DNA of 64,000 nt from Hyaloraphidium curvatum (Eukaryota; Monoblepharomycota; Hyaloraphidiomycetes; Hyaloraphidiales; Hyaloraphidiaceae). The stretch lies in contig JAIVFI010000014.1 of the NCBI GenBank assembly GCA_025558095.1, positions 682,001 to 746,000 of the forward strand, read 5' to 3'. The position numbers were made by a program, and so were the translations under genes. Numbering within the stretch: position 1 is the stretch's first letter; each line of letters opens with the position of its first letter. The notes beneath the pieces were generated by a model, which saw nothing but the letters and a program-made list of their open reading frames with translations, had not been told where the DNA came from and ran no database searches. Positions 54,324 to 64,000 of the stretch are shown piece after piece.

Positions 54324-55456
54324 TCAGAGGTTCTTGCCGAGGAAGTCCGCCGCGTCCTCCACCGCCTTCTCCACCGCGGCCTTGACCTCGGGGCTGGCCA
54401 TGTTGCCGATGTCGGCGCGGTTGACGAAGCCGTGCTTGACGCCCTTGAAGGCGATCACCTCCGTCGCGGGCTGCACGGCCTTGAGGGCCTTGTAGTACGG
54501 GCCGTCCTCGCTGCAACGGGGCGGCGGCGTCAGTCCGCGGTATCGCGAGGGGGGAGGCGGCGCCGCACGCACAGGTAGACGGGGGGGTCGTTCTCGGCGG
54601 GGCAGAAGAGCATGGGCGCCGACGACTTGCCCAGCAGCTCCGCGGCGTTGCCCCCAAACACAAAGTCCTCCAGGTGGATCGACGGGTGGAAGATGGCCGC
54701 GGCATTGACGTGCGGCTTGAGGTCGGCGTCGCCGGCGGTGTGGGCAATGACCCAGCCTCCCCTGCAAAGCGCGCGGGGCGGTGAGCCGGCGGCGGCGGCG
54801 GGGAACGCGGCGGGGGACAGACCAGCAGTACCCGACCATGCCGATCTTCTCGGCGCCGCCGGCCTTGAGCGCCTCGAGGCACGCCTTGATCTTGGCCTTG
54901 AGCTCGGGGAACTTGAAGTTCTGCAGGTAGCCGACCAGGTCGTTCATCCTGTTCTCGATGTCGAAGTCCGGGGGCAGGGCTGCCGCGCGGCGGAGCGTCA
55001 GCGACGGGCGGCACGGGCAACGCGGGCGCAGGACGCACCGTCGCCGTCGGTGCCGCCCTCGAAGGGCGGGGTGAGCAGCTTGGGCACCATGACGCGGTAC
55101 CCGCCGTCGCCGTAGTTGTCCGCGATCCCGCGGAGCCGGCCCGAGTTCCAGCCCCACACGTCGGGGATCATGAGGATCTGCGGTTGCGGCGATGCGGCGG
55201 GGGGCACCGGCGGGAGGCAGTCAGCGGCGCGGACGGCGGGAGGGGACGGCGACCCATACGGCCTTCTTGGCGTCGGCGGGGCCGGTGGTGTACACCTCGA
55301 GGCCGGAGGGCAGCGTGCCGGTCTTGCCCTTGGTCGCGTAGTCGGCCTTGAGGTAGCTGGTGCGGCGGGCGGGCGGGGGTGAGCGCCCGCGCGGCGGGGG
55401 CGGCGGCGCACGCACGGCTCCGAGTTGGGCGGGCAGCACGGCGCGGTGGACGACAT
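54324..55456 (-). CDS. Dienelactone hydrolase family protein, copy A
   Basis: About six exons from ATG 55456 to stop 54324. Blocks in order: CCPPNSEP, YLKADYATKGKTGTLPSG, ILMIPDVWGWNSGRLRGIAD, FDIENRMNDLVGYL, IGMVGYCW with the catalytic Cys, GWVIAHT, IFHPSIH, APMLFCPAENDPPVY with Asp, and KGVKHGFVNR with the catalytic His. The Cys-His-Asp triad of dienelactone hydrolases is complete. In fungi such proteins often act on lactones or unknown esters. Exon ends were placed by motif continuity; exact borders inside the gene are approximate. Confidence 0.82.
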
Positions 55457-56896
55457 GGCGGCGGCGGGGATGCGGGGCGGCGGCCGGTGGGGCGGATGGA
55501 AGGGGGGAGACGGTTTGGCGGACGCGTCGGCACGCGCGCCGATCCCGCGGGCGCGGGGTGGGCCCCGGCGATCGGGGGCCGAAGGAGGGCCGGATGCCTT
55601 CTCCGGACCGGTGCAACCGATCAAGAAGATGGAGTTGAAGGTGGATGGACGGGCGATCCGCTTCGGGAGGACCGCTCGCGGCGGATTGCACGCCGGAACG
55701 TGGTGGAATTCGCACTTCGAACGGCAAGAGATTGTGGACCGACGGCACAGAAGGGTCCGCATCGTCAACCATAGTGTTTCTTAATCAGTTCCACGAACTG
55801 CTGGTTTTTATTCACCTCGAGGCTGGCCGGCCCCAACTGTACGCGGCACGGCAAGCCAAACCTCCGGTTCAGTTCGTGCAGGTGCGTGCGGAGGCGACGT
55901 GGAGGCGGTAACCGCGCGGTGGTTCATGAAGAGGGATCCTTGCGTGGAGTCTGGAGTCTGGAGCCGTTGTTCACATTTATCCACAGCCAAAACAGGCTCA
56001 CAACCCCGCTTTCTCCGGGCCCGTCGAAGCTCAGTCCAGACTCTTTGTGCCCGCCACGGCTGCCGGCACCTGCAATCAGCCTGCGGCGACCGCGACAGCA
56101 AACCGCAGCACCTACCCCGCTCTCACGACTACACGATTGGATCGGGCGCACGCCCAGACCCGCCCAAGGACCCTGCTATCCACTGCCAGGCGCAAACAGA
56201 ATGCATTCGGGAGGACTCCGGGCGCAGGACAGGCCTGCAAAAGCGTTCCGAAGATGCCATCCGCCATGGGTGCGCTGCGTCGTGCGGGACGGACAGGGCG
56301 GCGGGGGAGCCTGATGCCGAGCCGACTCGGGCCGCCCCCGCTCCAGACCAGCGCGCTCGCTTGGCGGCGCCCGTTCCGCGCGGCGCAAGGCCATCGGCAG
56401 GAGACATCGGCCACAGAAGATGTGCATGCTGCTGTTCTCGGAGGAGGCATGGTGCTCGATAGTAGAACGTCCAAACGGTTGGGGGTACGCGACAAGGTCG
56501 AGGGCCCTCTACATGTGCTCTGCACGCCAGGGGCTTACGGAGGCCCCGGTACGCGGCACGGCACCGATCGGCAACGCGGGATCATGCTTTGCGTCCGCGG
56601 CAACGGCGGCGGCTCTGCTTGGAGGCTTTTGGGACGGCCAGGACTAGGAATCGGGCTCGCCGCAGGGTGCGGCCACGCGGCCGGCCGGTCTGCCGGTCGG
56701 GTATGTGGTCTGGTGGAGGCGGCGGCTCAGAGGCGCGACGAGATGGAAGCGTAGCCCTTGGATTCTTCGAGAGCTGCGATCCAACTGCTACCTCAGCTCC
56801 AAAGAACTAGCCATCTCAATGGACCAATATAGCGGTGCGGTCTTGGGCCCTGACTGCAAGCAATCCTTGCGCATGTTCCGCACTTTCCTTTGAACG
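55457..56896. other. Intergenic, 1.4 kb, between divergent genes
   Basis: Between copy A of the hydrolase and the P-domain gene. Several open frames run through but show no domains, signal peptides or codon pattern. Nothing else is seen. Confidence 0.5.
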
Positions 56897-57733
56897 ATGC
56901 GCACCTTCCCGCCGCTGCTGGCGATTGCCGCCCTCACCGTGCTCGCGCTTCTCGCGTGGCCGATGCCGTCCGCGGTTGCCGCGCCCGCCGCGCGCGCGCC
57001 CTCCGCGCCCGGCGACGCCGCCCGCCTCGCGCCGCGGCAGCCGCGCACCTCCGCGCGGCGCCGCACGACATCGCGCCGCGCGACGCCCCGCGCATCCACG
57101 ACGCAGCGCCGCTCGTCGACCGCTCGCCGCTCGTCGACCGCTCGCCGCTCGTCGACCCGCGCGGTGGGCGGCCGCCGCACATCACGCCGCGCCGCTAACT
57201 CGTACCGCTAATTCGCACCGCCAACCCGCACCGCTAATTCGCACCGCCAACTCGCCCCGCAGACCACCGCACGCCCGCCCACGCCGTCCGTCTACTGCCG
57301 CCGCCCGGCGCTCGCGATCCCCGACCCCGGCAACGCAACCGACGCCGTGCTGGTGCCCGCCATCGGCACCGTGCGCGACCTCGACCTCGTGCTCGACGTC
57401 CTGCACCCGTACGCCCCCGACGTGTTCATTTGGCTGCGCAGGCAGGACGGCCGCACCGCCTTCGTCTTCCGCACCTACCCCGACTCGCGCAGGCGAAACG
57501 CACGGCGCGCCGTGGCCCCCGCAGCTTGCCTTCAGGTGCGGCGCAACATCACGCTGGACGACGCCGCCACGGTGGGCCTGCCGACCTGCGCTCCACCACG
57601 GATGCGGCCAACGGAGGGCCTGGACAGGTTCAACGGCGGGCCAGCAGGGGGCCTGTGGAGGCTTACGTTGCGCGATGCGGTCGCCCAGGACAGGGGGACC
57701 CTTTACGGCTGGTGCCTGGTCATCCGCGTGTGA
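56897..57733 (+). CDS. Secreted P-domain (proprotein convertase-like) protein
   Basis: Two exons (56897-57163, 57263-57733) give 245 aa. A signal peptide (LLAIAALTVLALLAWPMPSAVA) and an Arg/Ser-rich stretch with 18-bp repeats (RRSSTA) precede a P domain. P-domain features are VYCRRPALAIPD, VRDLDLVLDVLHPYAPDVFIWL, LDRFNGGPAGGLWRLTLRD and GTLYGWCLVI. P domains normally follow subtilisin-type proteases; here no protease is present. The basic stretch could be a processing site. The middle of the P domain (ARRAVAPAACLQ) is irregular and may hide a small intron. Confidence 0.7.
57164..57262 (+). repeat. 13-bp minisatellite inside the P-domain gene intron
   Basis: Four units of about 13 bp (CGCACCGCTAATT and CGCACCGCCAACY alternating) lie at about 57207-57255, within the putative 99-bp intron. 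Half of them carry CTAAT, close to a branch-site consensus. Confidence 0.6.
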
Positions 57734-58003
57734 GCGGGGGACTGCTCATCATAAGGCGCAGGGGTTCGGTGTGCCGCGCAGGCGGGATATGTAGACGACC
57801 CACTAAGAATACCGCGCAAGCCCAGACCCGCGCAGGGCCGCTTTCTCTTGTGACTGGCGTGCGGGATGCTCTGTTGAGAAACTCGGACGCAGGGCACGGT
57901 TTTCATAAGCCCTCGAAGGTGCCCTAGTGCACCATGTGGAGCGGACGGAGGGGTTGGGGAGGCGTTGATGCGACATGCATTTGCTGACCCGTGTGGCTGC
58001 GCG

Positions 58004-59659
58004 CTACATCCCTGCCAGCACTGCTGCGAGTTCGTCCCTGACCTCTGCCGCCGTCGGCCGGTGCCTCCAATCCCGCCTGCAGCACATCCTGTAGACGCGC
58101 TCGAGCTCCCGCTCCGGCGCGCCACCCTGCCAGTCGGGCGGCCTCCCCTGCCCGAGGTAATCCCTGACGATCTGCGACAAGGAGCGTCAACCGCCGACAC
58201 GGGTGCGGGACCGCCAAGCGCGTCGCAGCCCACCTGATCCCCCGCCATCCTCCCGAACGGCCTCCGCATCCGCGCCGCCGCGCACCAGCACATGACCCCG
58301 AGCGCCCACACGTCACCCGCCCTCCTCCCCTCGGGCGTCGCCCACCCCGCGCGGTCGATCCACAGCTCGGGCGCGGCAAAGTGCACCGAGCCGTGGGGAT
58401 GCCGCGCGTCGCGGCAGGAATACACGCCCAGGCCGATCCGGGAGAGGCCGAAATCCGCCACGGCGGCGCGCGACGGGAAGAGGAGCACGTTGGCGGGCTT
58501 GAGGTCCGCGTGGACGAGGGAGCACGCGTGCAAGAAGGCGACGCCGGCGGCGGCGTCGCGGAGGTGGGAGACGGCGAGGCGGAGGTAATCAGGGCCCTGC
58601 GCGCCGGCGAGGAAGGCGTCGAGGGAGGAGTCGGCGCGGGGGGAGACGGTGCGCCGGGGGCGGGTGCCGAAGGCGATGAGCTCCAGGACTGCAAGCGCGG
58701 TACAGGGTGGAGGCGGTGAGGGGCGGCACCGGGTTGTGCCGATGGGGCCCACCGTGGTCGCGGCCGTCGTTCCCCGCGAGGTCCGCGTTGGCCGGGTCGG
58801 TCGCTTGGCGCGAGAGGAAAGTCCAGTAGATGACCTCCTTCCTGAAGGCTTCCATGGCCTCAAAGTGGATGGGAACGTCGCCGGCATTCCTGCGGGGATC
58901 GACGGCGTACTTGACCGCGACGGGCCGGCCGCGGTAGCTGCCCCCGAACACGACGCCCTGGCCGCCGCTTCCCAGCACGTCGTTGAAATCGACCGCCAGC
59001 TGATCGTCGTCGATCTGCGCCGTGGCCATGGTGGCCTCGTGCTGCGCGGCCCGAAGGTCCACCAGGTCCCGCGTCGAGCCCGCGGCCAGCTCGCGCGGGG
59101 CCTGCCCGGCCCGGTTGCGAGCCGAAAGGTCGATCGCCCAGGGGTGCTTGAAGAACTCGCTGATCAGCGGGTCGGATGCGTTGCGGCACGCGTGGTGGAA
59201 CGGCGTGTTGCCGTCCCGATCGACGCGGAGCGGGTCGACGGCGAACGCGTCGGTGAGGGAGAGGAGGTACCGCACCAGGGCGACCCCGCGGTCCGGGAAG
59301 GACGCCGAGCTGGCGCAAATGGCACCGAGGCCGGTCTGTCCCGCCTGTGTGCCCGCCCACTTGGGGCCGTGGACGTCGCCGAACGTGTCGACGAGCACCC
59401 TCACGGCATCGACGTGGTTGTGCCTGCACGCGAGCGTGAACGGCACCTCGCCTTCGATGTCGACTTGGTGGTTCTCTGCTCCGCCTTCCTGCAGCGCCAG
59501 CATCACGTCCGCGTGGCCGTTGCGCGCGGCCCACATGAGCCCCGTGCGGCCGCGCGGGTCGCGCACGTTCGGGTCGAAGCCGGGCGATTCGAGGAAACCC
59601 CGCACGGCATCGACGTCTCCATTTTGGCAGGCAGCGAACCACCTGCGGAGGTCCGCCAT
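58004..59659 (-). CDS. Ankyrin-repeat TKL-type kinase 3
   Basis: About three exons from ATG 59659 to stop 58004, with introns near 58690-58750 and 58150-58215. Ankyrin repeats (GRTGLMWAARNGH, PFTLACRHNH, GNTPFHHAC) precede a kinase with GSGGQGVVFGGSYRG, VAVKYAVD, HADLKPAN, DFGLSR and APELW. HRD reads HAD. It shares the Gln in the glycine loop with kinase 2. It is head-to-head with hydrolase copy B, with 74 bp between starts. Confidence 0.82.
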
Positions 59660-59733
59660 CCGCGTCCAATGCAGGAGAAGGGAGGGCGGCCCGTTGACGC
59701 GATCGCGTTGTCGGCCAAGGGCAAGGGCTTGCC

Positions 59734-61019
59734 ATGCCGATCTTCCGCGCCATCCTCGCCCCGGCCATCGCGGCGTCCTCAGCCCCTCTGCGCCTCCTAT
59801 CCGCCGCAAAGATGTCGTCCGGCTGCTGCCCGCCCAACTCAGAGCCGTACCTCAAGGCCGACTACGCGACGAAGGGCGCCACGACCACCTTGCCGTCGGG
59901 CGTCGAGGCCTACGTCGTCGGTGGGCGGATCGGCCGCCGGACGCGTGGAATCCCGCTCATCGTGCCCGTCCGTGTGCGATGCAGGCCCCAAGGATGCCAA
60001 GAAGGCGGTCGGTCCCGCTGCCTTGGCCCCGCGCGTGGCCCCCGCTCACCCGACCGTCCCCCACGCCCTCCCTTCCCGCTCCCCAGATCCTCGTGATCCC
60101 CGACGTGTGGGGCTGGAACTCGGGCCGTGTCCGCGCCATTGCCGACAACTTTGGCGACGGCGGCTACCGCGTCGTGGTGCCGAAGCTGCTGACCCCCCCG
60201 CTCGAGGGCGGCACCGACGGCGACGGTGGGTCCGGTTGCCCATCACGTGTGGCGACCGGGGAGCTGATATCGCCCGCCACCCACGTCCAGCGCTGCCCCC
60301 GGACTTTGACATCGAGAAGCGGATGATGGACCTCGTCGGGTACCTCAAGAAGTTCCCCTTCGCCTCGAGCCTGAAGCCCAAGGTCGCCTCGTGCCTCAAG
60401 GACATCAAGGCCGGCGGCGCGGACAAGATCGGCATGATCGGATACTGCTGGTTTGCCCCCGCTCCGTCAGGGCTGTCGGGATCACGGCTGATCCCGGTCC
60501 CGCCCGCCTGCCAGGGGAGGCTGGGTCATCGCCCACACCGCCGCCGACCCCGCGGCCGGCCCGCTCGTCAACGCCGCGGCCATCTTCCACCCCTCGATCC
60601 ACCTCGAGGACGGCGTGTGGGGCGGCAAGGCCGCGGAGCTGCTCGGGAAGTCGTCCGCGCCGATGCTCTTCTGCCCCGCCGAAAACGACCCGCCGGTCTA
60701 CATGTGGGTCCGCCGCCGCCGATGCTTGCGTTGGTTCCGGTGCTGATGGGCGAAACACGGCAGTCCGGGCGGCCCGTACTACGACTCGCTCAAGAAGGTC
60801 CAGCCCGCCACGGCCTCGGTCCCTTTCAAGGGCGTGCAGCACGGCTTCGTGAACCGCGGGGACTTGGCCGCGCCCGGCGTGAAGGAGGCCGTCGGGAAGG
60901 CGATCGACGACGCCGCGGCGTTCTTCTCGACCACCCTGTGGGTTGGCCCGTCGCTAGGCGGACGGATGCGGGGTTGTGCTGACCGTACGTTCGGCAGGGG
61001 ATCGGGACAGAAGCTCTAA
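59734..61019 (+). CDS. Dienelactone hydrolase family protein, copy B
   Basis: About six exons from ATG 59734. The same blocks as copy A appear: CCPPNSEPYLKADYATKG, ILVIPDVWGWNSGRVRAIADN, FDIEKRMMDLVGYLKKF, IGMIGYCW with Cys, IFHPSIHLEDGVWGG, APMLFCPAENDPPVY, and VQHGFVNRGDLA with His. Unlike copy A, it begins with a 25-residue Ala/Arg/Leu stretch (FRAILAPAIAASSAPLRLL) that looks like a mitochondrial presequence. The C-terminus after FFSTTL runs on about 26 residues that copy A lacks, so the true end may differ. Confidence 0.8.
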
Positions 61020-61136
61020 AGGGCGGCAATATCATGGCAGCCACCTTGTTCTCCGAGCGATTACAAGTAAACCGACGCCCCGCGGTCGAAGCTGATTCAT
61101 GTCCCCCCCGGGTCATTCCGCCCCAACCCCGATCCA

Positions 61137-61870
61137 TCACTCGACCGGATCCCCGTACTTGTTCCGCTTGGGACCCTCCGGCGCGCCCTCGGTCTGCGGC
61201 TTCGGTCCGCGAGCGGCCGCCGGCGGTGGGGGCGGTATGTACAGCGTCGTCCCCGGCGGCGGGCCCTGCGGCCAAGGCCCCATATCCTTCGGGAACCTTC
61301 ACCTCCGTCAGCCTTACCATAAAGCGATCGCGGTTCACCCACGGCCAGTTCGGGTTGTACTCCTCCTCCCCCAGCCCCCTCGCCTCGCGGTCCCTCCGGA
61401 TCTCGTCCCGCACGAGCTCCACCAGCGCCGAGCCCTCGAGGTCCCGGCCCAGCCGCGTTAGCGCGGCCTGGCCGCCGAGCATGGATCCGAACACGAGGCC
61501 GACGATCGAGAACACTTCCACCGGGGGGCGATGAGCGCGTTTCGGGGGGGGAAACGCGTCGGGGCCCACCGCCGTACGCGACCGCCGCCCTCCCGCCCTT
61601 GAGTTCCCGCCTGACCGTGACCACCCTGCCCAACCCCAGCCCGACCGCCGTGCCCGCGGCCGCCGACCCGCGGAGGGTGGCCCACGCGCGCCTCACTGCG
61701 CGGTCCTCGTCCGGGGACAGGGTGTACCGCGAGGTGCGCTCGGCGAGGTGCCTGAAGAAGGCCTGGTCGGGCTGGTACGTCTGGTGCTCGGGGGAGTGCG
61801 CGGGGGAGTCGACGGGGAAGAGGGAGGAGGACGAGGATGGCGAGGAGGAGGGGGGATCGGGGGAGGACAT
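61137..61870 (-). CDS. Glycine-zipper membrane protein, unrecognised
   Basis: Three exons (61870-61570, 61514-61318, 61265-61137) give 208 aa. Two glycine-rich helices are present (GSAAAGTAVGLGLG, and FSIVGLVFGSMLGGQAAL). A charged segment with NPNWPWVNRDRFM and a Pro-rich tail (PPPGTTLYIPPPP) follow. Two small-residue helices around a basic loop recall small mitochondrial inner-membrane assembly proteins, but no family can be named. The introns are 55 and 52 bp, phase-consistent. Confidence 0.6.
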
Positions 61871-61974
61871 GGTGCGCGGAGTTGGATCGGATGGCGCGGG
61901 GGGCAAGGGATTCAAACAGACACGCGTTCGCGTTCTCCCAGGTGTGAATTCAATCCAGAAACCCCGGCCATCGA

Positions 61975-62670
61975 TCAACTTGCACCGGAGTGTGCTTCAT
62001 CATCCGCGGGTCCCTCGGCACACCAGCGTTCCGCCTCACGCAGCGTCCGCGCAGCGTACACGTGGTCCGTGCGCGCCGCCAGCCTACCCCGCATCCTCGG
62101 GTCGTCCAGCGACACCGTGGGACGGTGCGGCCGCAACCACGGCGGACCCCAATAATGCTCCGGACCGGCGCTCTGCGCCGGGTCCAACAGCCCGATCGGG
62201 CGGCGGTACCAATGCGACCGCGGCGCGAACGAGACCGCCACGCACTCGAGTACCGGTTTCGGCCCCGCTGCGGGGGCAGCTACGGGCTGTGGCCTCTCCC
62301 CGGGATGTGACTCGACTTCCGGCGGGCGAGACTCCCCGCCGAGTGCCACGACCGTGGTCGCAGCCGCCTCCGCCGGCCACGGTGGTTCGCGGTGCCTCCG
62401 CTCCTTCGCCTGCCAGAGGTACCCGACCGCCCCCGCCACCGCGTCGCGCAGCCGCTGCACGCTCATCGGGGGCCCGCAGAGCGCGTCCAGCAGGCGCCCC
62501 GTCACCAGCGGCGGCAGCCAGTGCGGCACGACGGCCGGCGCACGCAGCCGCCGCCCGAACTCGCGCGCCGCCGCCGCGTCGTCCCTGTCGACGATGATGC
62601 GCCCGGCGCCCGGGTTCGGTTCGAGCGCGAGGTGACCCGGGCCTCCGTCGGGGTCCCTGCCGCCCCACAT
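61975..62670 (-). CDS. Hypothetical protein, possible BRCT-like N-terminus
   Basis: Intronless, 231 aa. Residues 14-60 (HLALEPNPGAGRIIVDRD, then AAREFGRRLRAPAVVPHWL) have the strand-helix-Trp pattern of the second half of a BRCT domain. The remainder is Pro/Arg-rich with SHWYRRPIGLLDP and HYWGPPWLRP. The BRCT start would need an upstream exon that I could not find. Tentative. Confidence 0.45.
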   Translation of the reverse strand: MWGGRDPDGGPGHLALEPNPGAGRIIVDRDDAAAAREFGRRLRAPAVVPHWLPPLVTGRLLDALCGPPMSVQRLRDAVAGAVGYLWQAKERRHREPPWPAEAAATTVVALGGESRPPEVESHPGERPQPVAAPAAGPKPVLECVAVSFAPRSHWYRRPIGLLDPAQSAGPEHYWGPPWLRPHRPTVSLDDPRMRGRLAARTDHVYAARTLREAERWCAEGPADDEAHSGAS

Positions 62671-63140
62671 CGCTGCGGCGAGTTCAAATCAGACGGCGGC
62701 AATGTGGGGGTCCCCCGTCAAACCCGTGGCTGACGCGGGGCTCGCTGGCGCTCGCAGAGCCGCTCCGCGGCAAAGCTACATGGCAGACCGCGGTCGGGAT
62801 GCGGTTGGATTCATAGCGACGGTAACGCATCGCCCTTCCGCCGCAAAAGGTAGAATCAGTGTCCGTTCGCGCACCGGTGTAGAGTCACAGCGGTGCCAGC
62901 GACACGAGGATATCCTGAGTCGGCACATCCCGGCGGCGTGATGGATACGTTCCTTCAATACTACAGAAACCCGCTGGAGGGTTCGACCTCGACCCGGCTT
63001 GCGTGCGGCTTGACCTCGCCGGACCGCTGGCTGCGGCGGCGAACCAGCATCCGTCCGCGCGGGGCACTCCTTCCCGATCGTCCGTCCTGGTTCGGCACCG
63101 CTTAGAGCGGGCTCGCTCGGGGCCGACCGGGGCGTCCCGC
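62671..63140. other. Intergenic, 470 bp
   Basis: Between the BRCT-like gene start and the stop of the last gene, both on the minus strand. No gene is seen. Confidence 0.5.
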
Positions 63141-64000
63141 TCACCCCTCTCCTTCGCCCCCGCACCCGTCCGGCAGCCCCACGTCCTCCCCCCTCAGCAT
63201 CGCCTCCACCACCGCCACGTTCCTCCGGATCAGGCACTCCCTGTTCTCCGCCAACCTCCGCAGCATCGCGCCGTACTCTTCTTCCCCCACCCCGGACATC
63301 GCCTCGTGCGCCGCGCGCACGCTCCCGTCGCGCGCAGCAAAGTGCGCCCGCGGGTCCAGGAACGGGAACCTCCGCAGCACCCCGGCTTCGATGCAGAGCG
63401 GCGCGAGCGCGACGAGGGAGTTGAAGAGCACCGAGGAGGTCGTGTGCAGGCCGTACCCCGCCGCGGGGGCAAAGGCGGGGAGCAGCGCGCGCGCGGCGGA
63501 AAAGTGGGAAAAGTACTCCCCGAACGGCACCCTGCGCCCGCCGCCGGGGAAGGCGACCAGCCCGCGTTCCAGGAGGGCGGGCGGGATGCTGGCGTTGGCG
63601 TGCGGGGGCCCGGAGGAGCCCAGCAGGCGGACGGGGAGGGCGGGGGAGCCTGGCGGCGGGGGCGAGGTTTCGAGCTCGCGGAAGACGGAGGCGTAGTCCC
63701 GGCGCGTGGTGTCGAGCTGCCCGACGATGCCGAGGCCGCGGCGGGAGGTGGAGTTCCAGCCCGCGGGGAAGAGGGGGTAGATGGTGGTGAGGTAGTCGAC
63801 CCTGCCCCTGCCGAAGGGGCGCAGCAGTTCGGTGTTGTGCGGTGCGGTGCCGAGGACGTACGACGGCTCGAGCCAGGCGAGGTGCCGCCGGGCCGTCTCG
63901 GTCGCGAAGAGGTCCGCGGCGTGCACGATCACGGCGATGCGGGGCCGCGTCCCGCCGTGTGGGCACGCCAGCCCGGCTCGCGCTGCGGTCTCGTTGATCG
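63141..64000 (-). CDS. Gene cut by the right edge, unrecognised
   Basis: An open frame of at least 286 codons runs in from the right edge to the stop at 63141; the start lies outside. Near the edge is IAVIVHAADLF, a strand followed by His as in many glycosyltransferase-like or Rossmann folds. Then come EPSYVLGTAPHNTELLRPFG, TTIYPLFPAGWNST, RRDYASVF and FSHFSAARALLPAFAPAAGYGLHTTSSV. Composition is protein-like throughout. A glycosyltransferase-type fold is only a guess. Confidence 0.5.
   Translation of the reverse strand, partial: INETAARAGLACPHGGTRPRIAVIVHAADLFATETARRHLAWLEPSYVLGTAPHNTELLRPFGRGRVDYLTTIYPLFPAGWNSTSRRGLGIVGQLDTTRRDYASVFRELETSPPPPGSPALPVRLLGSSGPPHANASIPPALLERGLVAFPGGGRRVPFGEYFSHFSAARALLPAFAPAAGYGLHTTSSVLFNSLVALAPLCIEAGVLRRFPFLDPRAHFAARDGSVRAAHEAMSGVGEEEYGAMLRRLAENRECLIRRNVAVVEAMLRGEDVGLPDGCGGEGEG

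Noticed and set aside
55457-56896. A 235-codon plus-strand frame at 56047-56754
   Set aside because: No domain, no hydrophobic or charged pattern, and equally long frames occur on the other strand; treated as chance in GC-rich DNA.

Overview
The window is nuclear DNA of a GC-rich, intron-rich eukaryote, most likely a fungus and probably an early-diverging (zoosporic) one; this is inferred from gene content, not from a marker gene. Most genes carry short GT-AG introns of about 45-65 bp, and I checked exon phase gene by gene. Fungal pointers are a chitin-type LPMO with a CBM19-like module, a VTC1-like DUF202 protein, a Hom3-type aspartate kinase, a FATP/FAT1-type acyl-CoA synthetase and an Mlp1/TPR nucleoporin. 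Zoosporic or protist-like pointers are ankyrin-TKL kinases, a possible gustatory-receptor-like protein and a Fanzor nuclease.

Layout. 0-10.5 kb: a broken MYND finger, a 7TM-like protein, glucose-6-phosphate dehydrogenase with an N-terminal DEP domain, sideroflexin, a possible 2OG oxygenase, a VTC1-like protein and an SDR. 10.6-20.2 kb: a 15-exon TPR/Mlp1 gene (2669 codons) head-to-head with a LAMTOR1-like gene. 20.8-27.9 kb: a 13-exon P450, two tandem secreted phospholipase A2 genes, an F-box/PP2-like gene and a secreted Cys-rich gene. 28-37.7 kb: pirin, a DusA-like enzyme, an SDR with a 7-nt microexon, a frameshifted locus, a second secreted gene sharing a domain with the first, a FATP-type synthetase and a methyltransferase.

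38,044-43,581 is a complete 5.5-kb DNA transposon: 27-bp terminal inverted repeats (25/27 identical), TA duplications outside each end, a spliced IS630/mariner-type DDE transposase, a convergent F-box-like/Cys-rich cargo gene and a spliced Fanzor (eukaryotic TnpB) with an unusual Cys/His-rich N-terminal half. All three reading frames look intact. Its right end lies 57 bp before the start codon of an ankyrin-kinase gene. This is the most notable system in the window.

43.6-64 kb: two tandem ankyrin-kinases and a third on the other strand, aspartate kinase, the LPMO, two membrane proteins, two dienelactone hydrolase paralogues, a secreted P-domain protein, a glycine-zipper membrane protein, a BRCT-like protein and a gene cut by the right edge.

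I recognised no tRNA, rRNA or CRISPR. Functions are read from motifs in the translation; none was confirmed by a database search.
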